DNA of 64,000 bases from Amoebidium appalachense (GCA_963693365.1 CAVNZM010000001.1:18848001-18912000), one strand, 5' to 3'. Positions 10,457 through 25,141 are shown, counted from the stretch's first letter. Numbers and translations are program-made. The notes: a model not told the origin generated them from the letters alone.

Positions 10457-10884
10457 TGGCATGTCCAGCCGCCGGAGCACTGGCTCGTAGAAGTGCGCCG
10501 CCTCCACGTACTGGCAGAAACACCCGATGTCCTCTAGCTGCTTGGGGATGGCCTGCTCGCTCTCCGTGACCACGCCCCCTTGGACACGTACGTGCACGGG
10601 CTTCGGTTGCACGACACCACCTCCAACCACGCCTTGAACGCATTGCCTGGCCTCCGCACCCGCACGCGCGCCTTGCCACACACCCCCAACTCCCGCACCA
10701 CGTCGCTAGACTCTCTGAACCGCCGGTACAGCACGCATGCCTGCAGGCCCTCGGGGGTCCTGGCCGCGCACACCGCCTTTGCACCGTGCGCGAGCAGCGA
10801 CGCGGCAAACTCGCGCGCGTCGACCTTCGCGTCAGTCTCGACCGCAAAGACCCGGGCCCGGCTGCCGTCGTGGCGATTATCCAT
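10388..10884 (-). CDS. Unknown small protein, possibly a degenerate Rep-like fold; one frameshift
   Basis: Two minus-strand frames join through a frameshift in the G5 run near 10575-10580 to give about 165 residues. The first part contains ARVFAVET, then TPEGLQACVLYRR, then PCTYVSKGG; spacing recalls motifs I-III of HUH replication initiators, where an LQ motif and a Y..K motif lie about this far apart. The diagnostic histidine is missing (GLQA in place of HLQG), so the likeness is weak and could be chance. The C-terminal part is acidic and ends SDTAGSDDADEG. Its start at 10884 is 16 bp from the divergent ORF at 10901, and its end overlaps the nuclease tail. Confidence 0.45.
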
Positions 10885-10900
10885 GCTCCTACAAGCAATA

Positions 10901-11173
10901 ATGTCTGGGGAACACGATCCTCTGACCGTGCGCTGTATGGCCTGGGAGTGCGACCGACCGCTGTCGATCCGTGTTTTAGGGGCCTTCCAGTGGGAGAAGG
11001 GCGGGCTGCGGTTTAAGAACGTAACGGACCCCCTCCATTTTTTCTACCCGGGCCAGGCCGTCGCCGTGCAGCACCACGTCCGCACGATCGTGTCGTGGCA
11101 ACAACCAGAGTGTATACCAACTACTCTAACTATCTGCACGCTTAAAGGGGCTCGAAACCGTGTATACGTATAA
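10901..11173 (+). CDS. Unknown ~90-residue ORF divergent from the small minus-strand gene
   Basis: ATG 10901 opens MSGEHDPLTVRCMAWECD and continues with a balanced mix of residues (GAFQWEKGGLRFKNVTDPLH). The frame ends at TAA 11171-11173. No family recognised. The first repeat copy (from about 11091) starts inside its 3' part, so the last ~25 codons are repeat-derived. Coding potential is judged on composition only. Confidence 0.4.
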   Translation: MSGEHDPLTVRCMAWECDRPLSIRVLGAFQWEKGGLRFKNVTDPLHFFYPGQAVAVQHHVRTIVSWQQPECIPTTLTICTLKGARNRVYV

Positions 11174-11695
11174 ACTTTTCTTTGAGTTGGGTGGGAAGCG
11201 AGTTTTTTTGTGTTCTGAGAAGAACTTCCAAAAGCCCGCGACCCCGCGAGACACTTCACAGACACGCGGCCCACTGGCCAGACAAATACCACAGTGACAT
11301 TCAGCCAATCACAACACTCCCTCCCCCACAGACTACACGCACTCCACACCATTGGCTACCGCGACCTCAGACACCCCTACAGCACTACAACACGTACACA
11401 CGTTTACTCACAATACATATAAGCATACACACACGCGAGCAGGCAACATGGGTCTCGCCACGCACACAGCAAGAAGCAATACAACATTTAACATGGAGAG
11501 TACGCAGAGGCATGGGGCATGCACGCGCGCACCAAACAATCAGCCGCCGCTGCATCAGATTCTCCCCATACCACTGATTAATCTCCTCATACCCCATTTA
11601 GACCCCGGCATCACTATGCAAGAAAACCCCCGAAATTAACTCACCAAAACACAAAATATAGAAGTAAACTAATACGAATCAGCTCAGCACATGAC
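11091..11695 (+). repeat. Direct repeat copy 1 with TATA box and short ORF
   Basis: From GTCGTGGCAACAA to CAGCTCAGCACATGACAA this segment matches 13178-13788 at high identity. It holds repeated CCAAT/ATTGG motifs, TATAAG at 11418-11423 and, 25 bp further, ATG 11448 of a 63-codon ORF (MGLATHTARSNTTFNMEST...) ending at 11639. The copies differ by small indels that change the ORF tail, arguing against strong protein-level selection. It may be a duplicated promoter. Confidence 0.85.
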
Positions 11696-13177
11696 AACTC
11701 CCCCCTCGCACAGAAAATAACTGAGTTCCACCTCAGTAAAAACTACCCTAAAAACAAAATAAAGTTATGTGCTGAGCGACTACAACTACCGCTACCCATG
11801 CAGGAAGCAACATTTAACATATAACATAAAACATATACATACATCCACACACCACCCCACCATGGTTAATACCCAACCCAACCCCAAAACAAGGATAATT
11901 ATGAACCGCCACTGACGTTGCCCTGTAGATGCACCTCTGCCCCCGTCCACAATCTGCACCCAAAACCCCATGCCCCTGGCACAATGTTATATCGAGTGGA
12001 ACATAGCAACAGACATGATAACAGACACCATCCATACAACCACACTCAGCATGCCCCATCCACAAAGGATTCCTAACACAACCAAACATGCCGCTGACGA
12101 ACACCTCCAGACTCATGTGGCGTACACCTCCAGACTCTCTTGCTGGCCATTCCTCTACCCGACAAAGACTCCTACTACGTAGGTCCCGGTGGTTTGGGAA
12201 TGCCTCCGCCCCAACCGTGCCCTACCCAGCGGTGTGTCTAAGGCCTACTGCTGCACTGGGCACCACAACACTACTCAACAACACTACGGGCAGCCACTCC
12301 AAACTGAAGGGCCTCAACACCAGGCCCAGGGCAGCCACTCCAAGGGGCCTCAGCACCAGGCCCTTTGACGACGGGGGTTCACAACAGTGGGGGCCTGCCA
12401 CTGCCATGACTACACCTCGACCCCCCCCCAGCCCCCTCGTCAGAGGGCCGAGCTCCCAGACAGCAGCAGGACTTTCTATTCCACTGACCCTAACCACACA
12501 CGTCGCCAACACAGGACTCATACACACGTCGAAAACGCCAGGCACCAGTAGAAAACTCAGCGAAAAAGAAACACCACACAACTCCCATACAACAACAACT
12601 TGAACAACCCAAGAGACGGCCTACCCCCTAATAAAACCTTCATACCAGCAACACGGTCACCGACGTCCCTGCCCCCCGGGGCTGTTTACACCACGCGTTG
12701 CCCCCGCTCCTTGCAGTTGTCGCAGGTGCCTGGGAAAGAGCCTGGCGCCGGCTCTTGCTGTCCCGCCCAAAGACGCCAGCCTGGCCCATCTGTTATCCCG
12801 TTGTGGCCGTGGCTGGTAGGACTGGTAGCGCCGTGGGGAGGGTGACCGCCGCCGGTCCCCTCTGAGCCCTCTGCTGGACAAACGGCCCTGAGCTTGCTAA
12901 GTCACCTAGGGAGGTCAAGGTCCTTAGCGAGGACTAAGTCCCCTGTGATACTAGTCCTACTGCTCATGTTGCCTATGCCAACTGTTCCTAGCTGTAGGTC
13001 TGTGTGTGCGTATGTTTCTTCTACCTCTAACCGTCGAAAAAAGTCCTAAGTCAAAACCACTCATAACCGCTAGTCCTGAAAAAAAAAACTAGGGGTGAAA
13101 GCAACAGCCCAGAAGGACTAACAGTGCGTGTGCCCCCTCCCTGCAAAAAACTGCAGAGAAAGGGGGTGTAGCTTGTC
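11696..13177. other. Interior stretch of the element without a convincing gene
   Basis: The region is C-rich with frames open on both strands but no recognisable domain. One minus-strand stretch (about 12660-12880) encodes an Arg-rich peptide or, in another frame, a CDNCKERG motif. I could not decide between them. AATAAA occurs at about 11758 and 12631. Confidence 0.5.
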
Positions 13178-13788
13178 GTGGCAACAAACAGAGTGTATAC
13201 AAACTACTCTAACTATCTGCACGCTTAAAGGGGCTCGAAACTGTGTATACGTATAAACTTTTCTTTGAGTTGGGTGGGAAGCGAGCAAAACGAGTTCTTA
13301 GAAGAACTTCGAAAAGCCCGCGACCCCGCGAGACACTTCACAGACACGCGGCCCACTGGCCAGACAAATACCACAGTGACATTCAGCCAATCACAACACT
13401 CCCTCTTCCACAGACTACACGCACTCCACACCATTGGCTACCGCGACCTCAGACACCCCTACAGCACTACAACACGTACACACGTTTACTCACAATACAT
13501 ATAAGCATACACACACGCGGGCAGGCAACATGGGTCTCGCCACGCACACAGCAAGAAGCAATACAACATTTAACATGGAGAGTACGCAGAGGCATTGTGC
13601 ATGCACGCGCGCACCTTTAACAATCAGCCGCCGCCGCATCAGGTTCTCCCCATACCACTGAGTAATCTCCTCATACCCCACTTAGACCCCGGCATCACTA
13701 TGCAAGAAAACCCCCGAAATTCACTCACCAAAACACAAAATATCATGATAAAAGCAAACTAATACGAATCAGCTCAGCACATGACAAT
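13178..13788 (+). repeat. Direct repeat copy 2
   Basis: Second copy of the 11091-11695 segment with TATAAG at 13500-13505 and a shortened ORF from ATG 13530 to 13661. It ends close to the inner edge of the right TIR. About 1.5 kb separates the copies. Confidence 0.85.
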
Positions 13789-14420
13789 TTGACGCAGCAG
13801 GGTTGGCTTGACCATTTTGCTGTTGCTTGGGGGGTGTGGTGAACGTTACTGTGGTGTGCACCTCGACTGTGACTGTCTGGCTCATGTTTGGTTGGTGAGA
13901 TGTTGCCTGTGTGCGGCTGTTTATGTACACGGCGGTAGGATGCAGGGTGCGTTTCTGGCCAATGAGGACCGTAATCCCTGTTCCCTGTGCCCTCATTGGA
14001 CACCTAGAACCACATGTGCCTGTCTAGATTCCGATTGGACGCCTTGTGCAGCAATTTGCTTTTTTGAGCCGAATTATCATTGGCCGCCCTGCGCATCCGT
14101 AATACCATTGGACGCCTTGTACATGGAATTCAGAATTCGAATTCCCATTGGACGCCTTGCGCAAACCTTCGCATTCCTTTGATCCGCACTTGTGTACATG
14201 TACGCACCACATGTACGCGTACACGTACGCGTACACGTGTTCCGCCCTCTCTCTCTTTAATTGTTTAATTCTTTAATTAAAACCACGTGCTCTGCACGTG
14301 TTTTACACACACACAGTGTGTGCACGTGCTCATGTACATATATCCACCCATATCACATATCCCATATCGCGATATGTGTACACAGATATCACATACCTCA
14401 TATTCACATATCCCATATCC

Positions 14421-14493
14421 TAAGGGGTGCGGATAATGGTCGAGGTGACGTCATCTTTGATGACGTCACGTCGACCATGTGCCGCGCCCCTTA
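14421..14493. promoter_or_regulatory. Hairpin with paired TGACGTCA sites, right TIR
   Basis: Mirror copy of the left hairpin, with TGACGTCA at 14446-14453 and 14461-14468. Conservation in both arms follows from TIR identity. Confidence 0.65.
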
Positions 14494-14507
14494 TTGTAGT
14501 CTGCTAA

Positions 14508-14712
14508 AAGAAAAATTATTCTGCTGTCGAAGGCAGAAAAATTCTGCTTTTTGCAGAATAATTCTGCTAAAAGCAAAATAATTCTGCTGAAAGCAGAGTG
14601 ATTCTGCTTTTGCAAAATAATTCTACTAAAAGCAGAGTGATTCTGCTTTTGCAGAATAATTCTGCTTTTTGCAGAATAATTCCGTTTTTGCAGAATATTT
14701 CTGCTTTTTGCA
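14508..14712. repeat. Subterminal ATTCTGC palindrome array, right
   Basis: Counterpart of the left array with a different number and spacing of ATTCTGC units. The array is the least conserved part of the two TIR arms, as expected for a short tandem array changing by slippage or recombination. Confidence 0.8.
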
Positions 14713-14734
14713 AGTTGACTCTGCCGATGTGGTT

Positions 14735-15850
<1,116 letters not shown>

Positions 15851-17471
15851 CACACGTGTGCACGAGTACGTAACACTGTACAAACACATGCACAGGGGCG
15901 TTCAAACAGGGAATTCCGGAACACCGGATGTACCCATGTGGCGACACACTCCAGCGGCTCGAACTCCCGAGGTTTATGTTGCCGCGGGCACGGCCCACCC
16001 GCCCTGAGCCACAGAGTAGCTAGAGCGCTCCGGTTCACGACATACGTGCCCTGCCCCTGCCGACGCGTAACGGTTGCCAGGGTCTGACAGGGCTATCCGT
16101 GTTACCCCAAACATAACTATTTATCAAACTTCCTTCAGCAAATTGCTGGGTTCTTTTTTTATCAAGTTGATAAAATTAATTATAACCCTGAAGAGAAAAA
16201 CAGGCGGCTATGTTTTTTCTGGAGTGCCATAACAAACATCAGATTATTTTTCCCTAGAGCTTTTTTTTTCTTTTTTTTCCCCCCTCCAATACCAACATTT
16301 TGTGAGATAAAAATGTGCCCATTTACTTGCTAGGAACTCTAAATACGTACAAGCATCTCAAAGGGTTAGGCTCAAATCAAGTTGTTCATAGCAAATCCCC
16401 AAGGTCGAACAGCCAATCGCAAATTCTGAAGATCAAAACTTAAGACTAAAATAGCGCGTAGATCCATATTTGGTCCGATTTTTGCTAAAACATTTTAACA
16501 ATGGAAGAACATTTATAAAACTCTCTAAAACAATGTAACTATGGGTAAACTTAAGTTTAGGGGTGCGCAGCACAACAAAGGTCACGTGCAGCACAGGTCT
16601 ACACAAGGGAGGGCCAAAAGACAGAATTTTCTCCCTGAGAGCGATCCTGATCGTACCCCGCATGGAACCGATGACGTCAACAAAATAATGCGACAGATGA
16701 CGATAAAGCTGCGACAGACTGCACCCAATGGTTACCCCCGGAATTAACGAGAGCTAGATGCAGTTTCTCCGGGTTATCTAGGGGCCGGGCCCGTTGGGAT
16801 TGTTTTTTAGCTCAGATTGGGTCTGCATTGCTCTTTTAGAGGCTGACTTGCTTGCTGTGCCTCGGTAGGTTTTGAGGGGGGCCTGTTGGGAAGCAGCAGT
16901 AATGATGTCTTCTTGCGGAGTGTGGTCTGGTCAACATCGATGCATATGACTAGTTGGAGCAAACTAGTTTCACGCATACACGTACACTTAAGGTTTTGCC
17001 CGCTGGTGTCCTTTGTCACTTGTCGCTTTATTTTTATTTCGTAGCTTTGGCTTTTTCAGTTCTATTGGTGGTTATGTAGCCTGTGGCTGCACGTTGCCAT
17101 CATCAACGGATCAATAAAAACGAGTCAAAAGGGAAAAAAAGAATTACGTTGCTAAACAAGTACGTTTGATTGGCTGCTTACGTATCGGCATTCTATTTGT
17201 ATTGATCCGTAGCCAATTGCTAGGCGCACCGCGATCCTATGCCAACTAGCTACAGCGGAATTTCAAAGTGGGGGATCTGTTGAACACTGATTAGCTGTTC
17301 GAGTTTGGGTCTTGCTGTTGTTCATTCAAACTCACTTTCGGGTTGCATTGCAACCCTGCCTACTCTAACTCAGTCGTACGTGATTGGGCAGGAAGGCACC
17401 ACGTCCAAATATTTCAAATTCTCGCGCGTCCGCCCCCAGAGTCACCTCTGTCAGAGGCCCGGCCGGGGGGC
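15851..17471. other. Gene-poor stretch
   Basis: Mixed AT-rich DNA with no long open frame of normal composition and no recognised element. A single TGACGTCA occurs near 16673 and short A/T runs near 16260. The end of the stretch is the promoter region of the methyltransferase gene. Confidence 0.5.
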
Positions 17472-17479
17472 ATAAAAAG
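17472..17479 (+). promoter_or_regulatory. TATA-like box of the methyltransferase gene
   Basis: ATAAAAAG, preceded by GGCCGGGGGGC, lies 67 bp before the ATG at 17546, a distance that fits a short 5' leader. Confidence 0.5.
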
Positions 17480-17545
17480 TTTACTTCGCCTTTGTCATAA
17501 GGTCATTGCGCGGTTTAGGAAAGGTTGTGACCAAGTTACGCAAGC

Positions 17546-18828
17546 ATGGATCCCAAGGTGGAGGCGCTGCAGGCCCGGTTGAGCGAGGACATGGCGGGTG
17601 CTATGGCCACATCTATCGTAGGTGCCAGACAGAGTGCAAGGGCAAAGGGGAAGGCCCCTCGGAGGGAAGGAGAGAGGGAGAGAGGATAAATGGGAGGGGG
17701 AGGGGAGGGGGAGGGAGGGAGGTGGGGGGGGAAGGGGAGGGCGAGGGGAGGGAGGGCTGTGGAGGGCGAGGGGAGGGAGGGAGAGAGTAAAGGAGGGAAC
17801 GGGGAGAAAGGGAGAGGAGAGGGATAGGGAGAGGAATAAGGGAGAGAAAGGAAGAGAGAGAGGGTGTGTGTGCAGTGGTTTTGGTTGCTTTGGTCGTAAG
17901 GCCTGGGAGGATATGGTGCTGGGAACACGAGGGGGATAGGAGAAAGTGGGCGGTTGCGGAGGAGGGAGAAGGGGAGGGGGGGGAGGAGAGGAAGGGAGGG
18001 GGGGCTGCAGGGTAGGCTTAGTTTTGACACAGGGGCTTGAGAGATGGGTAAAAGGTCTTGAAAGAAGCTTCTCAGGGACTTCTATAAATGTTAATGTGTT
18101 GATCTTTTTCTGACCGAGGTCATAGTGTTGTGAAGACGGATTTGTGTGAAGGGGGAAAGAACTCTTAGGTTGCATGGTTTTGCTGTGAAGGCCCTAGGGA
18201 GAGTGCGATGAACTCGGGATGACGGAGGGGGAAAAAAGTCACGGTTCACGGAAAGCACATTGTTTTTCCAAAGGTAGATTTGTTAAAAATGATAGGTGCA
18301 CGCAGGCTTGTTAATGCATTGGGAAGTGCCCTGGAAGGTTTAGAACGAGAAGAGATGTTTTTAAGCTTGGCGAGTGAGAGGGTAAACAGGAGATTCTGGG
18401 TGGTGTAAGAGCTCTAATATTGAAAAGGAGGACGTGAGCATGCATACAGTAAGCTGCCTTTAACGAAGCATACTCACTGCAGGGCTATATAGGGGACACC
18501 TGTGGTCTCTTTAAGGCACTTGCCAAATTAGGACCGTGTGGTCCGGCAGCCCTTGAGCAAGAAACGAATCTGAACGAGAGATATGTGCTGGAGTGGTGCC
18601 GGGCGGCAACAAGCAACCACTATGTGGAATACGATGCAGAAAAAGACGTGTTTTTCATGACTGATGCACAGAAAACGGTGGGTGATGTGCTAATTCTAGA
18701 ACGATTATGAAAATGAGAGGAAGGGGGGGGGGGAGGCATGGGAATAAAATTTAAACAGCAGGGCGGTTGGGTTGTTTGGGTGGTTTGGATAATTTGGGGG
18801 GAGCGGAGGGTATGGGGCAGGTTGTCGG

Positions 18829-18859
<31 letters not shown>

Positions 18860-19052
18860 AAGGGGGGGGGAGAGAGAGAGAGAGAGGATAAGAGAGTTGA
18901 AGACCCAAACCGTGCACACACAAATTCGGAAAGTATGTTAAATTTCTGTGTTAGTCTTTGTGTCTCTGAGTGCCCACGTGTGTGTTGCTTTATCGACGGA
19001 GGGAGTGGCGGTGTAGTGTTTGTGGAAGGATAGGTGTTGTATTGATGGTGGT

Positions 19053-19092
<40 letters not shown>

Positions 19093-19459
19093 GGGACGGG
19101 GGGAGAAAGGGGGAGGAGGTCCACTGCCTATGAAAGTGGACTGGAAGACTTGGCCCTAAATCATGTTGTTTGCAGGTCCGGGTGGATCTGTGTGTGTCTA
19201 CATACCGTGGTAGAAGAACAGAAACATTGTAGGCATGTGTTGTAGAGATGTGTCTGGCAAGTAGGGGTGTGGTGCTGACCGGGGAGAGGAGGGAGGCCGG
19301 GGGGAGGAGAGGGTGCAGATGGGGGGATGGCAATGAGAGAGAGACTTCTAAGGAGGATCGAGTTTTTTAGAGAGAGAAGGGTGGGTTGATGGGTGGGGGT
19401 TGAGGGAGAGGGGAGGGGGTGGGAAGGGGAGGGGGGAGGAGAAAGAGAGGGTGGGGGAC

Positions 19460-19497
<38 letters not shown>

Positions 19498-19713
19498 ATG
19501 GGGGCAGGGGTAGATAAGAGTTGCTGGTTATTTATAAGGCGGTGTTTATTGTAGGTTCTAGCCGATGAGGGTGGGCAATTTTTCATGGCGGCATATTTCC
19601 AGGTATGTGTTGTGTGGTGTATGGTTAAACTCTAGAAGGGTTGAGATTATGGAGCTAAGGGAAAGGGTGTTGGTGATGGTGGTGGTGGGGTTGTAGTGGT
19701 GTTTGGGTACACT

Positions 19714-19795
<82 letters not shown>

Positions 19796-21198
19796 CGCCT
19801 ATCTGTGTGTGTGCGTCATTGTGGGGGGAGAATGGGGAGGGTGGGGAGGGGATGATGGCCAGGTTTGGAAGGAGAGGCAGGAGATTGGTGGTGGTGTCGG
19901 TGGCAGGAGGGGGCCGGGGGGGGGGGGGTGTGTGGGGGGGGGGGGGGGGGGGGGGGAGGGGGGGAGAGAGAGAGAGGGGCGGGGAGAGAGAGGGGGGGGG
20001 GGGGAGGGATGAGAGAGAGAGGGAAGAAAGGATATGCGAATGATATCGTTGTATGCCACAACTGAAGAGATAGGCAAGACCTGAAAAATGTGCATTTGTG
20101 TCCACACACAACGACTGGATCTGTCATGGGCAGTGAAAGGGGAAGAGGGGGGGGGGAGGGGGCATATCATACTCGGTGACTCATTCAAGAAACCTTCCTA
20201 ATATAGTCGATTTTGGGGCTGGCACATTACTGCATTATATGTCTTAACGCACAGATGGTGGGGGGGTATCACATTAACGTTACTGGTTAAGTTGTCTAGC
20301 CCTATCCCCATCAACGGTGCTAACTTAGTTTAGTTATCTTATAGGGTATTGTTATTGTCTAGGTTGTCCCCTATATCTATTGAGAATAGTGGTCGAGTTA
20401 TGTTACCTGTAATAATATCCCGTCAGAGGGAACTGGGCCCCTATTCCAGTAAGAGCACTTTTTTTTATCTCCTCCCTAATAAGTGTACAGGTGAAGTTGT
20501 ATGTCTCGTACCTATCCCATTTAGAATATCAATTCCGTTTACGTTAGATCCCCCCCATTTTATCGAGGTTAATGGTTAAACCAACCACCGCATCTCCCAT
20601 TGTAGACAAAATCGAGGTTGAACCGATCGAGGATTCCAAATTGCCCTGGCGCCGCCCAAGAAATTATCGAACTTGTTAAGCGATCGAGGTAGTGACGTCA
20701 TTCTGGGAAAAGTGTGCCCAGAATGACGTCACTCCCTCGATCGCTTGATAAGTTCGATAATTTCTTGGGCGGCGCCAGGGCAATTTGGAATCCTCGATCC
20801 AAGTTCGACCTCGATTTTGTCTAAAATGGGAGATAGGGTGGTTGGTTTAAGGTATCTCACCATTGACACTGTATGTTAAACCTATCTCCTTAATACAGCG
20901 GAGTAAGCTTTCATTAAGAGTTCATAATCACCTATCAAGAGTGCAGGATAAGCCCCCCCCCCCCCCCCCTTCCCCCCCCCCCCCCCCCCCCCCCCTCCCC
21001 TCCATCCACCCCACCCCTCTGACCATATGAACAGTTTACAGGCACGTGCATTCTAGCCATGCCCACAGTCATCCAAAAGGGCTTCAAGGAGGGCACGGGG
21101 GCTGGGCCTGAGGTGTTTGGCCAACTGGGCACATATGATGCTATAGGCCGCATGCATGCAAGGTATTTTGCCCTGTTCTCCCCCCCCCCCCCCCCCCC

Positions 21199-21243
<45 letters not shown>

Positions 21244-21781
21244 CCCCTCTCCCCCCCTCGACTCACCTTTTTGGATTTTCCGCTGCCGACATTGCCACTA
21301 CCCACCCCCCCACCCCCCCCCCTTTTTTTTTTTCCTTCTCCCCCCCCCCCCTCCCCCCCCCTCCCCCCCTCTATTTTTTTAAGGGTTCCGTTTTTAGTTT
21401 TTGGGACGTCTGATGGATACCCCCCCCCCCCCCCCCCATATTATTTTATGATTTCCTTTTTTTTTGTCTTTGGGACGTCTAATGGATACCCCCCCCCCCC
21501 CCCCCCCCCATATTATTTTATGATTCCCTTTTTTTTTGTCTTTGGGACGTCTGATGGATAGCCCCCCTCCCCCCCCCCCCCTCCCCCCCCCCCCCCCCTC
21601 CCCCCCCTCCCCCCCTCCCTCCCCTCCCCCACCCCCTGTGTCCACATGCCACCACCCACAATCCACTTACCAACCGTGCACACACAGTGTCTTCAAGTAC
21701 GATTTGGTGCCAACAATATTTGCCGGTATACCAGGTACAACCCCCCCCCCCCCCCCCCCTCTCTCCCTCCGACCCACATGT

Positions 21782-21850
<69 letters not shown>

Positions 21851-21935
21851 GGGTGACCCACCCATGTTCAATTGAAGTAGTATCTGAGTTGGTGTAAGCA
21901 TTCAAAGTCAATAGGTCAAAGTTCGGGTACCTGAG

Positions 21936-21975
<40 letters not shown>

Positions 21976-22150
21976 TTCCTTCCCCGGAGAATGGGCACCA
22001 GTTGTGATACATACCCTTTGTGTTGCCGATCTTTTTTGCATAATCTTCAACGTGTTTTTCGTCGTGAATTTGTACTTCATACTCCGCAACACAGCCTAAC
22101 ACCTTGGCCGGTTTAAATGTTTAATTGCTACTCTGTAGCCCATTCTACCC

Positions 22151-22181
<31 letters not shown>

Positions 22182-22820
22182 ACACACCCTCTCTCTCTCT
22201 CGCCCCCCGTCTCCCTTCCCCCTCCCACCCTCTCTCCCTCTCTCCCCTCTCCCCCCACCCCCCCCCCCCCCCTCTCCCCCCCCCCTCAACTCCCCTTCCT
22301 CCCTCCCTCCCCTCCCCCATTCTTCAATCTCAGGGCTGAATGAGTTGTTGAATGGTGGTGCTCGTGTGCTTGATGTTGGCTGTGGCAAGGGGGGGTCCAC
22401 TCTGGCCATTGCATCTTCATATGAGGCTGCACATGTGGTGGGCGTGGACTGCCACCAACCAAGTCTCGACCAGGCAAGGTGTGGATTTACATGAAACCCC
22501 CCCCCCCCCCCTCCCAACCCCCCTTCCCCCCTCCCCCCTCCCTGTCTAAACGTCCACCCACCCACCCACCCACGGAACAGACACACAGGGAGAGGTTTTG
22601 CATAATGAATTAGAAGGGAAAACGAAATGGACATTGAAAGTGGAAAAGGTTTTTTTCTTTGGGTGGAGGGGTGAAGGGGGGGGGGGGGGGGGGGGTAAGG
22701 GGGTGGAGGGGACATGGGGGAGGAAGGAGGGTGGTATGTGTTGGCGGCCCCGGGGGGAGAAGGGGGGGGGGGGGGGGGGGGGGGGGGACGGGAGGAGAAT
22801 TGGTGGTGGTGGTGGTGGTG

Positions 22821-22851
<31 letters not shown>

Positions 22852-23091
22852 GGGGGGGGGGGAAGGATGAGGGCAGGATTCTGTAGACATATTAGTTGCT
22901 TGTGTTGAGTTGCCAAACGTGGGTGTTCAGGGAGAGATGTGCATCTGCCGGGGCAACCAACACGGAATTTGTGTGCGACACCATCGAGTCCTTTGCTGCT
23001 AAGGAGGTGTGTGGATGTTGTTCTCTGGACGTGTTTGTGCTTGGCCATTGTGCAATTCGTTTACCCAACCACTCTTGCCGTTTTTCCTCCT

Positions 23092-23130
<39 letters not shown>

Positions 23131-24172
23131 AAATGTTCTCTGCTCCCGAATGAAGGGGAAAGAAAAGAGGGAGGCGGGAGGAAAGGGGGGAGGGGGAGGA
23201 GGGGGAGGGGGAGAGAGAGAGAGAGCGAGAGAGCGAGGGAGCGAGGGAGAGATGGGGGAAGGGGGTGAGGGAGGGGGGGAATGCTATGTGATTCGAGCGT
23301 GTGATCTTGAAGGACATATACACTGGAGGGAGAGACTGATAAGGGCCGAACTGGGGTGAATCTTTATTTCAAATTTTATTTATTTATTTATTTTTTATTT
23401 TATTTTTTTGGGGGGGGAGGGAGGGGGGGGGGCAAGACAATTACTTGTGGGGTCAACGATGTTGAGGAAGGGACGATGTTGCATTCCAATTTGCATCAAC
23501 ACGTCAAGAAATATAAATGTCTTCTCTTGTTCTATTGTCCATGCACATGACGGGCGCAAGTGTGATAATTGTTGCCTATATCGCGTTTTACTGCAACTCT
23601 TCCATTCATCATAAAGAAACAGTCGGGTAGAACTTGAAGCTACACCATGCACGTTCCAAGTGTATGGCTCCATCCTTTCGGACTAGATCAGTTTCAGGTA
23701 TGACATGACAAATCAGACTCTCATTTGTGTGTTTTCCCCCCAGGAGTCTGGAAAGTTCGACATGATTCTAGCGTTTGACACGGTGCATGACATGGCACAG
23801 CCGAGAGAGGCCTTGGCTGCTATGAGGTACATTCGGGCCCGTGTGTGTGGTGGTGGTGGTGGCCGGGTGGTGGTGTGTGTGTGGGGGGGAAGGGGGCGGG
23901 GGGGAGGCCTGGGGGGGCTGTGTGTGTTAGTGTGCTTGGCAAGTAGTGAGGGTTGATGATGTGTTGTGCTGATGGCACTGCAACAACTCAGCTAGGTTGG
24001 TGTGGGGGTGGGTGGGGATGGGATTGTGGTGGTGGGTGTGGGGTAGTGGCTGGGTGGGGGGGGGGGGCGGGGGGTACGGGGTGGGGTGTGTGCGAGTGTG
24101 GGTGCGTGGGTGCGTGGGTGCGTGGGTGGGCGGTGTGCGCACACGTGTGTGTGTGTGTGTGTGTGTGGGTGA

Positions 24173-24210
<38 letters not shown>

Positions 24211-24362
24211 CTCTGACTTTTTGCCTTGCCCACATAGGGGCTTGCTACGAGATGGGAACTCGCTGCTGGTGTGGAGTGAGCCAGGAGGCTCAGTGAATCC
24301 AATGGAAAACAGAACAACAAAACGTAACCCCCCTCCCCCCCCCCCTCTTTCCTCCCCGCCTC

Positions 24363-24443
<81 letters not shown>

Positions 24444-24673
24444 CACACCTCCATCCCCCGACCCCATTCCCCCCTCCCTCTCCGGGGCAGCTTTTTGCAC
24501 ATGAGGCACACGTACGAGAGCTTGTTGACCATACGTACACATGTGTACGTGTACACGGTTCAGCCAGGGTGACGGCACATCCCCCCCCCCCCCCCCCCCC
24601 CCCCTGCCCGGGCACAATCTTTCCGGCACGTGAAACACCCTGCCGCAATATGACAAGCACACCAACCTCCCTG

Positions 24674-24705
<32 letters not shown>

Positions 24706-25053
24706 ACCCACCCACCCACCCTTCCCCTCACCCCCACCACCACTACCATCAGCACCACCCCACCACCACCACCACGACCCCGCCTCGGCGTGCACTCACC
24801 ACACACGCAGACACACACACACAAACCCGGGTTTGATCAGAGAAAACGGTCAGTGCACCACATGATATTTTATAATAGGTCTCAAGCAAAATGTGTAGAT
24901 TCCGGGCTTGAGCCTGTCGTTTCGGCGAAGGAAAGTGGATGCAGGGACACAGCTGTAATTCTAATTGACATATTGTCCCTACCCTGCACGTACTTTGTGT
25001 TGTGTGGGAGTCATGCAGAAATCCACAATGCTACAGCCTTCTCACAACTAACC

Positions 25054-25100
<47 letters not shown>

Positions 25101-25141
25101 ACACATTCACACACACATTCACACATGCGCGCGCGCGCACG

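Noticed and set aside
21985-22009. Micro-exon reading MGTS between methyltransferase exons
   Set aside because: Phase would fit, but the exon at 21688-21734 also fits phase and gives a much better family-like sequence.
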